A DNA stretch of 64,000 nt from Bacteroidales bacterium. Its GTDB lineage: Bacteria; Bacteroidota; Bacteroidia; Bacteroidales; F082. Below are positions 17,723 to 26,542 of this stretch, piece by piece. The notes beneath the pieces were generated by a model. It did not search any database, was not told the DNA's origin, and saw nothing but the letters and a program-made list of their open reading frames with translations. The position numbers were made by a program, and so were the translations under genes. The stretch lies in contig JAFGXS010000052.1 in the NCBI GenBank assembly GCA_016936505.1, forward strand, positions 1 through 64,000. The letters run 5' to 3'. The stretch's first letter is position 1. Each line of letters begins with the position of its first letter.

Positions 17723-17736
17723 TTGATCTGGATCAA
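17723..17736. promoter_or_regulatory. Perfect FNR-type box (TTGATnnnnATCAA)
   Basis: TTGATCTGGATCAA, part of an 18-bp palindrome (17721-17738) with 8-bp arms. On the minus strand a -7-like box (GAACTTTG, one mismatch) at 17693-17700 puts the palindrome centre roughly 40 bp before the inferred transcript start of the SRPBCC gene, the class II activation position. Confidence 0.75.
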
Positions 17737-17740
17737 GAAA

Positions 17741-18316
17741 TCATTCCAGTTGTTTTTTTCTGATCCTGCTCAATGTTTCTGGAGTCATTCCGAGCATTGA
17801 AGCAAGATATTGTAAAGGAACCTGATTGAAGATTTCTTTATTATAGTTGAAAAAGAATTGATAACGCTCTTCGGCTGTCATTGACAGATGAGAAAAAACG
17901 CGGTTTTCCAGAACATTAAAGCAACGAACCATAAATAATTTTTCAAATTGGGCCCAGTCGGGGACAACTTCGCTAAGCCGGTCGTAATCTTTTTTATTTA
18001 TGGTGAAGAGCTCTGTCTTGGTTAAGGCTTGTATGTTCCATCTGGAAGGGCTACCGGTGATAAATGCTGTTAGGTCCACAGCAAATTCGCTTTCATGGGA
18101 AATCCATTGAGTTATTTCTTTGCCCTCTTCAGTTATGGCATAAAACCGCTGATATCCTGAAAAAACAAAGCTTAGGTTATTGCACGAATTTCCTTGTTCA
18201 AGGATAAACTCACCTTTTTCACAAGTTTGGTATTTGAATAAGGTTGAAATGCCTTCAAGTGCATTACTTTCAGTAACCCCGAAATAATCTGTGATATACT
18301 TCTCCAGTTCTGCCAT
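17741..18316 (-). CDS. Crp/Fnr-family transcriptional regulator
   Basis: This 191-residue regulator has a cyclic-nucleotide-binding-like beta roll (about 20-115), a dimer helix and a C-terminal helix-turn-helix (LASMLGMTPETLSRIRK). The recognition helix carries Glu180, Ser183 and Arg184 in the E-x-x-S-R arrangement used by FNR to read TTGAT half sites, and such a site lies just past its stop. It lacks the N-terminal Cys cluster of oxygen-sensing FNR, so its signal is unknown. The ATG at 18316 starts 2 bp after the symporter stop; an ATG at 18340 is possible but overlaps that gene. Confidence 0.86.
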   Translation of the reverse strand: MAELEKYITDYFGVTESNALEGISTLFKYQTCEKGEFILEQGNSCNNLSFVFSGYQRFYAITEEGKEITQWISHESEFAVDLTAFITGSPSRWNIQALTKTELFTINKKDYDRLSEVVPDWAQFEKLFMVRCFNVLENRVFSHLSMTAEERYQFFFNYNKEIFNQVPLQYLASMLGMTPETLSRIRKKQLE

Positions 18317-18318
18317 AG

Positions 18319-20118
18319 TTAATCTGCAATCTTTTCCCAACCCATCTTACTCATGTTTTTATAAATCCCAAATCCGGCAATCAAGCCAATAGAAATAAGA
18401 ACCAATCCAATAAAATAGTCTTTAAATATAATTTTCCCAAATCCGAACAGTACAAACGAAACAAGTATGGTTCCTAACGCCCAGTTAGCAAAAAGACGTC
18501 CGTAACCTGTGTCGGCCTGAACATTAGGGTTCTCAGCTGCAATTTTTTTCCAACCCATTCCTCCCGGATGAATTCTCTTATAAAATGAGGTGAGTTTTTC
18601 TTTTGAAGTGGGTGCAGTAAGAAAAGTAACTGTGAGCCATACTACTGTTGACCAGGCAACAATAATGATCAACGAATCCTCAAAACTCACGCCATTGTAT
18701 TTTAAAATGGGATAAACGGCATAAGGGGCAATCATGGCTGAAATTTCCGACCAGGCATTAACCCGCCACCAGAACCATCGTAGCAACAAAACCAATCCGA
18801 TGCCACCGCTACAGGCTAAAATAAATTTCCATGCATCGCTTATTTGACTGAATTGTGTGGTAACAATAATTGAAAAGAACATCAACAGAACGGTTGTAAG
18901 GCGTGAAATTTTTACATAATATTTTTCAGAGGCACCCGGTTTAACAAAAGGTTTAAATAAATCATTAATTATGTATGATGCTCCCCAAACAGTTTGTGAG
19001 GCAATAGTTGACATATAAGCAGCCAGAAAAGCAGCCAGAAGAAGCCCCAATAAACCTGCAGGCATTAAATCACGAATAGCCATCACGTAAGTGGCTCCTT
19101 TATCTGTGGCATGAGGATACATAATTAATGTGGCAAGAGCGACTAAAATCCAGGGCCAGGGACGTAAAGCAAAATGGGCGATCTGAAACCAGAGTGTTGC
19201 TAATAATGAATGTTTCTCGTTTTTGGCCGACATCATCCGTTGTGCTACATAACCGCCACCTCCGGGTTCAGCACCCGGATACCAGCTGGCCCACCATTGA
19301 ACTCCGAAATAGGCTACAATAGCTGTAACCCCCAGTCTGAGCATGCCTGTTGCTGTTCCGGTATTTGTTCCGTTATCGATAGATGGAAAAAAGTCGAACA
19401 CCCATTTCATTTTACTCAGACTTTGCTCCATTCCTGAGATTCCTCCCACATGGTTTACGGCAAAAATGGCAAGTACAATGCTTCCTGTCATTGCCATAAT
19501 AAACTGAAAGGAGTCGGTTAACGCAACGCCCATCAATCCTGATAGGGAGGAATATAACGCTGTAAATAACATCAATCCGGCAACAACAACAAGTGGAGCA
19601 CTAAAATCCATTCCCAAGATATAAAATGCTTTATGTCCGAAGATTGTCAGGTCAGGAAACATGATGTGAACTATTTTCACCATGGCCAGGTTCACCCACG
19701 CCATCACAACCACATTCATAAATATTCCGATGTAAACAGCCCTAAAGCCTCTGAGGAAGTTCGCTGCCTTTCCTGAATAACGAATGGCTACGAACTCGGC
19801 ATCGGTAACAATACCGGCTCTGCGCCATAAGCGGGCAAAAAAGAAGACCGTAAGCATTCCGCCAAACAACATGTTCCACCAAAGCCAGTTTCCGGCTACT
19901 CCCTGCTTGGAAACCAGCTCTGTAACAGCCAAAGGTGTATCTGCAGCAAATGTAGTAGCCACCATACTGGTGCCTGCAATCCACCACGGAAGATTTCTGC
20001 CACTCAGGAAAAAACTCCCGGTGTCTTTTCCGGCGCGTTTCGACATGTAAAGCCCAATGGATAAGCTGGCAATGAAATAAAGAATAATTATATACCAATC
20101 GATATTTTGGATGATCAT
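18319..20118 (-). CDS. Sodium:solute symporter (SSS family)
   Basis: This 599-residue inner membrane protein of the SSS family has about 13-14 transmembrane helices. N-terminal features are SIGLYMSKRAGKDTGSFFLSGRNLPWWIAGTSMVATTFAADTPL and the family motif region around AFLAAYMSTIASQTVWGASYIINDL. The substrate is unknown. The ATG at 20118 is preferred over one at 20151 because a strong promoter ends at 20141. The Crp/Fnr gene follows after 2 bp, so the two are probably co-transcribed. Confidence 0.9.
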   Translation of the reverse strand: MIIQNIDWYIIILYFIASLSIGLYMSKRAGKDTGSFFLSGRNLPWWIAGTSMVATTFAADTPLAVTELVSKQGVAGNWLWWNMLFGGMLTVFFFARLWRRAGIVTDAEFVAIRYSGKAANFLRGFRAVYIGIFMNVVVMAWVNLAMVKIVHIMFPDLTIFGHKAFYILGMDFSAPLVVVAGLMLFTALYSSLSGLMGVALTDSFQFIMAMTGSIVLAIFAVNHVGGISGMEQSLSKMKWVFDFFPSIDNGTNTGTATGMLRLGVTAIVAYFGVQWWASWYPGAEPGGGGYVAQRMMSAKNEKHSLLATLWFQIAHFALRPWPWILVALATLIMYPHATDKGATYVMAIRDLMPAGLLGLLLAAFLAAYMSTIASQTVWGASYIINDLFKPFVKPGASEKYYVKISRLTTVLLMFFSIIVTTQFSQISDAWKFILACSGGIGLVLLLRWFWWRVNAWSEISAMIAPYAVYPILKYNGVSFEDSLIIIVAWSTVVWLTVTFLTAPTSKEKLTSFYKRIHPGGMGWKKIAAENPNVQADTGYGRLFANWALGTILVSFVLFGFGKIIFKDYFIGLVLISIGLIAGFGIYKNMSKMGWEKIAD

Positions 20119-20140
20119 GGGTGTTTTATTTATAACGATC

Positions 20141-20148
20141 CAAATATA
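20141..20148 (-). promoter_or_regulatory. Promoter (TTTG-N18-TATATTTG) for the SSS symporter
   Basis: The minus-strand -7 box TATATTTG has a -33 TTTG at 20167-20170, 18 bp away. It lies 23 bp before the chosen ATG. Confidence 0.6.
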
Positions 20149-20248
20149 CATTATTTTTTAAGGAGCCAAAATTGCACTGATTCAGGTTTCCTTACTCGGG
20201 AATTTTTACCATATTTGTTACTGATTTTTTCATCAAATATTTTTTCTT

Positions 20249-21652
20249 ATGAATGGATTTTTACAAGCAATGGATAAAATTATAGTGTGGTATAACGATT
20301 ATATCGGCGGTTATGCCATACTGTTTATGCTGGTTCCTACCGGGTTGTATTTCATTTTTCGATTAAAATTTTTAAATGTAACCAAGCTTGTTCATTCTAT
20401 TCGCATTGTTGCAGGAAAATATTCCAATAAAGAGGACGAGGGTGATGTGAACCACTTTAAAGCTCTTACTACGGCTCTTTCTGCCACGGTTGGAACCGGA
20501 AATATTGTAGGGGTTGCTTTAGCCATTTATCTTGGGGGTCCGGGTGCACTGTTCTGGATGTGGGTAACCGGATTTTTAGGTATGATCCTGAAATACTCAG
20601 AGTGTACACTGTCGCACAAATACAGGGTATTTAATTCTGATGGCTCTGTTTCCGGAGGTCCGATGTATTATATTCGTGATGGAATCGGAAAGCTTTACAA
20701 TGCACCGGTTTTTGCCAAGGTTCTGGCCGGGATCTTTGCTATTGCTACTATTCTGGCTTCGTTGGGAACCGGAAATATGGCTCAGATTAACGGCATGGCT
20801 GATGCTTTGCATACAACCTATGGTTTCACCGATTGGATTACCGGATTGGTAATTGCAGTTTTGGTATTACTGATTATCGTGGGTGGCATCAAACGCATTG
20901 CAGATGTAGCCTCACGTTTGGTCCCTTTTATGGCTGTTACCTACATCCTTGCCACTTTACTGGTTCTTATTGATATGCATCAGAACATTCCTCATGCTTT
21001 TGAAATGATTTTTGAAGGTGCTTTTACCGGAACTGCAGCAGCGGGTGGTTTTGTTGGATCAACCATTATGATGACTATGATTTGGGGTATCCGTCGTGGG
21101 CTTTTCTCTAATGAAGCAGGGCAGGGGTCAGCACCTATTGCTCATGCAGCTGCCAAAACAGAATATTCTGTCAGAGAAGGACTTGTTGCTTCGCTTGAAC
21201 CGCTTGTTGATACTTTAATTATTTGTACAATGACAGGTTTAATGCTTGTTACGACTGATGCCTGGCATTCGGGTATTAAAGGTGTGGGAATGACTATTGA
21301 AGCCATGGATCAGGGATTAGCCGGAATAGGTTTGGAACACGTGGGTAAGCATGTAATAACCTGGGGTTTAATGATGTTTGCTTTTTCTACAGTAATCAGC
21401 TGGTCCTATTATGGTTCACGAGCAGCCAATTTCCTTTTGGGTGAAAAAGCTATTAAACCCTATTACTATTTATACGGTGTATTTGTTTTCTTTGGTGCTG
21501 TTTGGGGTATTGATCTGGTATGGCACTTTGTGGACATGGTCATCACTTTTATGACAATTCCCAACCTGATAGCCCTGTTGTTACTTTCAGGAGTTCTGAT
21601 TAAAGAAACCAACGGATATTTTAAGATGATGAAGGAGCGAAAAGTAAAGTAG
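20249..21652 (+). CDS. Alanine/glycine:cation symporter (AGCS family)
   Basis: This 467-residue inner membrane protein carries AGCS signatures: ATVGTGNIVGVALAIYLGGPGALFWMW near the N-terminus and RRGLFSNEAGQGSAPIAHAAAKT in the second half, with about 11 transmembrane helices. It imports alanine or glycine with Na+. It is divergent from the SSS symporter gene with a 130-bp gap. A secreted peptidase gene follows, which fits amino acid scavenging, but no shared transcript is evident. Confidence 0.94.
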   Translation: MNGFLQAMDKIIVWYNDYIGGYAILFMLVPTGLYFIFRLKFLNVTKLVHSIRIVAGKYSNKEDEGDVNHFKALTTALSATVGTGNIVGVALAIYLGGPGALFWMWVTGFLGMILKYSECTLSHKYRVFNSDGSVSGGPMYYIRDGIGKLYNAPVFAKVLAGIFAIATILASLGTGNMAQINGMADALHTTYGFTDWITGLVIAVLVLLIIVGGIKRIADVASRLVPFMAVTYILATLLVLIDMHQNIPHAFEMIFEGAFTGTAAAGGFVGSTIMMTMIWGIRRGLFSNEAGQGSAPIAHAAAKTEYSVREGLVASLEPLVDTLIICTMTGLMLVTTDAWHSGIKGVGMTIEAMDQGLAGIGLEHVGKHVITWGLMMFAFSTVISWSYYGSRAANFLLGEKAIKPYYYLYGVFVFFGAVWGIDLVWHFVDMVITFMTIPNLIALLLLSGVLIKETNGYFKMMKERKVK

Positions 21653-21758
21653 TTAGTTCATTTTAAAAGTTAAAATACATTAAAACTGATCGATAGTAAA
21701 ATGTAATTTATAGTTTTACATGCTTCATATGTAATTATTTAATTGTAAAGCTGTAATT

Positions 21759-23303
21759 ATGAGATTATCTGTTGTTAAAAGAATTGTGATTGGTTTTGTT
21801 GTTATTTTCAGTCCTTTGGGTTTGTTTGCACAACATTCAGCAAAAATACTGATAGCAAAACCTGAATTTCGTAACGTTACTACCGATGGTTCTGTAACGG
21901 TAGAAGGTAAAAAAATTGATTATACTGCTACTGCCGGAAATATATATCTGACCAATGATCAAGGTGATACAACTGCCCGTATGTTTTATGTTGCTTATGC
22001 AAAAAAAGGAGTTCAGCCCGATCATCGTCCGGTAACATTCTTCTGGAACGGAGGTCCCGGTTCAGCCAGTGTTTGGATTCACATGGGCGGATTTGGTCCG
22101 CAACGCGTAAAAATCAACGATCATAGCCATACACCTGCTGCACCGTACACGCTACAAAATAATGAATACAGTTTGCTGGATGTAACCGACGAAGTTTTTG
22201 TGGATGCCGTAGGAACCGGTTACAGCAGAATTATTGATTCGAAAGAAGGGGGTGCCGGTACCCCAAGTGAGTTTTATGGTATTGATGGTGACGGACATTC
22301 ATTTGCACAGTTTATCAGAAAATATCTTTCTCAATTTAACCGCTGGAATTCTCCGAAGTATATTTTTGGGGAAAGTTACGGAACAACCCGCGCTGCAGTG
22401 CTTTCTAAAGAATTAGAGACACAACAAAGCATTGACCTTAACGGCGTGATTTTATTGTCTTCCATTTTGGATTTTCATACTGCCAGTTTCAATCCTGGCA
22501 ACGATTTGCCTTACGAATTGTTCCTGCCCAGTTATACAGCAGTGGCTTGGTATCATCATATGTTGCCCAATCAGCCTAAAGAGCTGCTCCCCCTATTGAA
22601 AGAAGTAAAACAATTTGCTCTCACAGATTATGCTGAAGCTCTGGCCCGGGGAAACAATCTGGATCCTGCTACCCGTGCTTCTATTGTCAATAAGTTGCAC
22701 GAATATACTGGCTTACCTCTAGATTACCTTGAGAAGGCCAGTATGCGCGTAACAGGTGCTGAATTTGAAAAAGAATTACTCAGCAGCAAGGATGAAACTA
22801 CCGGAAGACTGGATGCCCGTTTTATCGGACCTACAATGGATCCACTCAGCCAGACAGCTGAAACCGATCCTCATAGTAATGCTTTTAGTTCAGCTTACAT
22901 TTCATTGTTTAACGATTATGCACACAGTGTTTTGCATTATGGACAAAACATGCACTACAGACCATTTGCAGGCAACATCAGGCAATGGAACTGGAAACAC
23001 AGGGTTCCTATGGCAGGACAAGGTTTTGGGGGAACCCCCAATGTTGCTGTAGATTTGGTTCAGGCTATAAAAATTAACCCTGATTTAAAAGTATTGGTGA
23101 ACAGTGGATACTTTGATTTAGGAACGCCGTTCTTTGCAACAGATTATACAGTAGATCATTTCGACTTGCCTAAAAGTTTGCAGAATAACGTGGAAGAAAA
23201 ATATTATTTTTCAGGGCATATGGTATATCAACACCAACCATCTCATAAAAAACTACACGATAATGTAGCTGAGTTTATTCGCGAAACGGATAATCTTAAG
23301 TAA
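21759..23303 (+). CDS. S10-family serine carboxypeptidase-like protein, exported
   Basis: This 514-residue protein has a signal peptide (about 1-25, ending LGLFAQ) and an S10 alpha/beta-hydrolase domain. The catalytic triad is visible: Ser206 in FGESYGT, Asp453 in NSGYFDLGTP and His487 in SGHMVY; the oxyanion segment FFWNGGPGSASVWIHMGGFGP (94-114) is also typical. S10 enzymes remove C-terminal residues from peptides, best at acid pH. It probably acts in the periplasm or outside the cell. A clear terminator follows. Confidence 0.93.
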   Translation: MRLSVVKRIVIGFVVIFSPLGLFAQHSAKILIAKPEFRNVTTDGSVTVEGKKIDYTATAGNIYLTNDQGDTTARMFYVAYAKKGVQPDHRPVTFFWNGGPGSASVWIHMGGFGPQRVKINDHSHTPAAPYTLQNNEYSLLDVTDEVFVDAVGTGYSRIIDSKEGGAGTPSEFYGIDGDGHSFAQFIRKYLSQFNRWNSPKYIFGESYGTTRAAVLSKELETQQSIDLNGVILLSSILDFHTASFNPGNDLPYELFLPSYTAVAWYHHMLPNQPKELLPLLKEVKQFALTDYAEALARGNNLDPATRASIVNKLHEYTGLPLDYLEKASMRVTGAEFEKELLSSKDETTGRLDARFIGPTMDPLSQTAETDPHSNAFSSAYISLFNDYAHSVLHYGQNMHYRPFAGNIRQWNWKHRVPMAGQGFGGTPNVAVDLVQAIKINPDLKVLVNSGYFDLGTPFFATDYTVDHFDLPKSLQNNVEEKYYFSGHMVYQHQPSHKKLHDNVAEFIRETDNLK

Positions 23304-23325
23304 ACTTTTTTTGCCAGGTTTAATG

Positions 23326-23354
23326 AGGCATGCGATAAATAGCATGCCTTTTTT
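23326..23354 (+). terminator. Intrinsic terminator after the S10 peptidase gene
   Basis: Stem AGGCATGC/GCATGCCT, 8-nt loop, followed by a run of six T. Confidence 0.88.
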
Positions 23355-23445
23355 ATTTCAAATTACTTACCTGTTCCAATTACAATAATTATTATAAATA
23401 AGACATTGAGAAGCGGTTTATAATTGTAACAGAATGTATGTGGAA

Positions 23446-23453
23446 TAATTTTG
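23446..23453 (+). promoter_or_regulatory. Promoter (TTG-N19-TAATTTTG) of the radical SAM gene, apparently leaderless
   Basis: The -7 box TAATTTTG has a -33 TTG at 23424-23426 with 19-bp spacing. The box ends only 4 bp before the ATG at 23458, so the transcript would start at or very near the start codon. Confidence 0.6.
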
Positions 23454-23457
23454 CCGC

Positions 23458-24437
23458 ATGAATTATTTGGCAAAAGGAAATAAATTAATTAAGGGAAGGA
23501 TAAACAAACATTCGCTTTGGTTAACCCACGTCATTACCTATAGCTGTAATGCAAATTGTGAAATGTGCTCCAGAATTCAAAAGGATAATGACAAGAAAAA
23601 AGAGCTTTCACGCGAAGAAAATCTACAATTGATTGATAATGCAGCTCGTGCAGGCATTGTATTTTATACAATGTATGGCGGCGAACCTTTACTCTATAAA
23701 TATGCCCCTGATGTATTTATTGGACTATGCCCGAAAAAAAGGCATGGTTACCATTGTCAATACTAATGGATACTATCTGAAAAACAAGATTGACAAGATC
23801 GCTCCCCACACCGATTCTGTTATTGTTTCCATCGATGCTGCCGGCGATCTGCATGATAAAATGCGAAAGCTACCGGGACTTTTTGATAAGGCTGTAAAAG
23901 GTATAAAGTCAGCTAAAGGAAAAGTAAAAATTTCCATTAATAGTGTAATTACTGCTGAAAATATAAACAGTATTCCTGACTTAATTCAATTATCAGATGA
24001 TTTAAATGTTCCGGTGTTCATCCAAACAATGGTTCATGAGGCTGGTTACAACGATCATTTAAAGCTCACAGAGGATCAGGAGAAAGCGATTTACAATGAA
24101 TTGCTTTACTACAAGAAGAAGGGCAGCAAATTGCTGAATTCTGAAAGCTATATCAAAAAATCTGTTGGACAGAAAACCGGCGAAATGTCATGCTCCCAAA
24201 GTTTATATTCGTGTAGGGGGTGACGGAACTATTGGTTATTGTAATAATACCACATGGGGCAATATCCGCGATAATGAGCTTGCCGATGTTTTTAGTAGCC
24301 AAGCATTTAATAACAGGACTAAGCAACTCGAAAGCTGTAACAAATGTGTTAGTGCCTGCACCGATATTTCAAACCTGAACAACAACCCTTTTTATGCACT
24401 TAAAATAGGGCTGGAGTATTTGAAATATCAACTTTAG
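23458..24437 (+). pseudogene. Radical SAM/SPASM-like gene with two frameshifts
   Basis: Three consecutive reading frames together encode one radical SAM protein of about 325 residues. The first has the [4Fe-4S]-AdoMet motif CNANCEMC and the GGEP motif. The second has VNTNGYYL, SIDAAG and a TIM-barrel-like body. The third has a Cys-rich C-terminus (KCHAP...GYC...CNKCVSAC) like a SPASM/auxiliary-cluster region. Removing one C from CCCC at 23705-23708 and one A from AAAA at 24173-24176 restores a single frame. Both lesions are +1 in short homopolymers, so either decay or sequencing error is possible. The substrate is unknown; no peptide precursor gene is seen nearby. Confidence 0.8.
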
Positions 24438-24468
24438 TTTTATTGAAAAGCGCTCATTAAAATCAAGG

Positions 24469-25377
24469 TTATCGCACTCCCTTAACCTTCATCTTAAGAC
24501 TGTAAAACCCTTGAAATGCGGTAATAAATAACGTTTTTTTGTGTTTGCCACCAAATGTAACGTTGGCTGTCCATTTTTGATCAACAGGAATGTGGGCGAT
24601 TTGTTTCCCTTCTTTGTTAAATACAGTTACCCCTTTGCCTGTAACGTAAACGTTTCCCTTATTGTCTATGGTCATTCCGTCTGAACCCATTGAAGCAAAC
24701 AATTTTTTATTCGATAAAGTACCGTCGGGATTAATGGTATAGGAATAAGTTTTAGATGCCCCAATATCCGCAACATAAAGGATTTTACCATTGGGAGTGC
24801 CAATAATACCGTTGGGTTTAACCAGGCTGTCTGCAACGGCAATTACTTTCTTTTTGTCTGGGATCAGATAGTAAACACGTTCCTGTTCAATGTCCTTTTT
24901 GGTCCTCTTCCAGTAAGGTCTTTGATAATATGGGTCAGTGAAATAGATTCCTCCTTTTGGGTCAATCCACAGATCGTTGGGGCCGTTTAAACGATGTCCT
25001 TCGAAGTTGTTGAGCAACACAGTAACTTTCCTATCGGGACTAATGGACCATAACTGACTTCTTTGGTCAGCACAGGTTATCATATTTCCGTTACGGTCGA
25101 AATAAGTACCATTTGAACGTCCTGCACTATCAGAGAACACTGTTAATTTTCCATCAACCGAATATTCCCAGATCTTATTGTTGGGCTGATCCGTGAAAAA
25201 TACATTGCCTTTTTTATCGCATGAAGGACCTTCAGTAAATGAAAACTGGTTGGAAATCAATTTAAGTTTGGCTCCCCTGGCTATAATGTTATTTTGGGCC
25301 CGAAGAGGGGTTCCTGAAAGGAAAAAAATTGTAACAATAAATATATTTATGATAGAAAGTGATAGCAGTCTTTTCAT
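24469..25377 (-). CDS. SMP-30/gluconolactonase-family protein, exported
   Basis: This 302-residue protein has a signal peptide (SIINIFIVTIFFLSGTPLRAQ) and the SMP-30/gluconolactonase/LRE six-bladed beta-propeller. Recognised segments are FTEGPSCDKKGNVFFTDQPNN (metal-binding Glu), GPNDLWIDPKGGIYFTDPYY (Asn/Asp ligands) and SDGMTIDNKGNVYVT. Members hydrolyse lactones with a divalent metal; the periplasmic substrate here is unknown. It is convergent with the radical SAM gene. Confidence 0.88.
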   Translation of the reverse strand: MKRLLSLSIINIFIVTIFFLSGTPLRAQNNIIARGAKLKLISNQFSFTEGPSCDKKGNVFFTDQPNNKIWEYSVDGKLTVFSDSAGRSNGTYFDRNGNMITCADQRSQLWSISPDRKVTVLLNNFEGHRLNGPNDLWIDPKGGIYFTDPYYQRPYWKRTKKDIEQERVYYLIPDKKKVIAVADSLVKPNGIIGTPNGKILYVADIGASKTYSYTINPDGTLSNKKLFASMGSDGMTIDNKGNVYVTGKGVTVFNKEGKQIAHIPVDQKWTANVTFGGKHKKTLFITAFQGFYSLKMKVKGVR

Positions 25378-25688
25378 TTTGATACTTTTTTGTTTTGTAA
25401 AAATAATAAAAGAATATAGACCTAAGAATCATGTGATTTCTAAATTTAGCAAGGTATAATATACAGATAATCAGTTGTGTAATTTAGGTTGTTAGATCAA
25501 GTATCAAAAAATCAATTGTTTATAACGATTCCTCCCACATGGGTCTCCCACATGTCTCACTCAACTCCCGGTAAGGTCTCACAATAGTGGGAGTCAGGCA
25601 GGAGCAAGACGGGTTTTGGTTAGGAGATTGAACCTGTATTACTGCCTTTACTTTTGCCCTATTATTTAGCTGATTGAAGCTGATTTTC
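25378..25688. other. Intergenic region with CTCCCACATG repeats
   Basis: This 311-bp gap contains two direct copies of CTCCCACATG (25532-25541, 25545-25554) and an inverted GTGGGAG at 25587-25593 that can pair with either copy. Otherwise A+T-rich; I see no gene. The G+C-richer patch looks like a remnant of a repeat or a regulatory hairpin. Confidence 0.5.
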
Positions 25689-26531
25689 CTAAAATTCAAT
25701 GGACTTATCTATGTTGACAATCCTGATGATGTTGTGTGTTTCAGGATTAAACAGGATCAAACCGTTGCCAAAGTACTTCACAATGCCACCGCCAAAATCT
25801 CCGGTTACATATACCATGCTATTGCCTTGTTTGGCATAAATTGCATCAGATGTGGACAGGTAGAGAATATTCCGGACTGTATCAGCAGTAATTGAAACAA
25901 TTGCATTGTCTTTTTGTAATCCTGCTACCAGATTTAATTTAAGATCATCAGGAGAAAATGAAAAAACGGCACTTCCTACAGCAAAATAAACGGAATCACC
26001 CATTTCTGTCAACGATGTAATGGGTTCGGGAGTGATGAGTAATTGTTTGTATTTGCCTCCTTTTGCCAACACAAAAAGCCTGTAGGTACTGTAGGTTCTT
26101 ACGCGGTCAAACAAATAAATTACATTTTTTCCCGGTGCCAGCCCCATATACGAAGTCGGTAGTTGCGCAATGGGGGAAAAAACACCGATGGTATCCATAT
26201 AACAAAGCCTGTTCTTTAAAACGGCCATCAACAGTCCGTCAGAAGTATAAGCGAAAGAAGCTATTGTGCTGTCGGCATTTTCGCCCAGTTGTGCTATCCC
26301 GCCCCAACCCAAAAGGAATATTTTATTGCCTTCGGCCAGTGTGATAAGTTGATTGGGTGAAACATCAAGTGTATAACCAAATGACACATTTTTTAGGGAG
26401 TCTGCCAACATGTTTTCGTTGAGCATCATCTCATAGCGATGTTCGTTTTTCTCCTGGCTAAAGGCCGTTTGTACAAAAAGCAAACAGAAAAGGGCAAGTG
26501 TAATTGAAAAGATACTTTTTGAGGGTTTCAT
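25689..26531 (-). CDS. Unrecognised exported protein, possibly beta-propeller
   Basis: I do not recognise this 280-residue protein. It starts with a signal peptide (IFSITLALFCLLFVQTAFSQ). The body is rich in short strands with repeating patterns such as LITLAEGNKIFLLG, GLLMAVLKNRLCYM, NVIYLFDRVRTYSTYRLFVLAKGG and DSVYFAVGSAVFSF at roughly 40-residue spacing, as in beta-propellers. It is the last gene of a four-gene same-strand cluster (25689-29409) of exported proteins; the gap to the next gene is 11 bp. Confidence 0.6.
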   Translation of the reverse strand: MKPSKSIFSITLALFCLLFVQTAFSQEKNEHRYEMMLNENMLADSLKNVSFGYTLDVSPNQLITLAEGNKIFLLGWGGIAQLGENADSTIASFAYTSDGLLMAVLKNRLCYMDTIGVFSPIAQLPTSYMGLAPGKNVIYLFDRVRTYSTYRLFVLAKGGKYKQLLITPEPITSLTEMGDSVYFAVGSAVFSFSPDDLKLNLVAGLQKDNAIVSITADTVRNILYLSTSDAIYAKQGNSMVYVTGDFGGGIVKYFGNGLILFNPETHNIIRIVNIDKSIEF

Positions 26532-26542
26532 GTCAACCTTGT

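Noticed and set aside
17737-17740. Possible SRPBCC start at 17736 just past the FNR box
   Set aside because: It would place promoter and operator within the coding region and adds 24 residues unlike the family.
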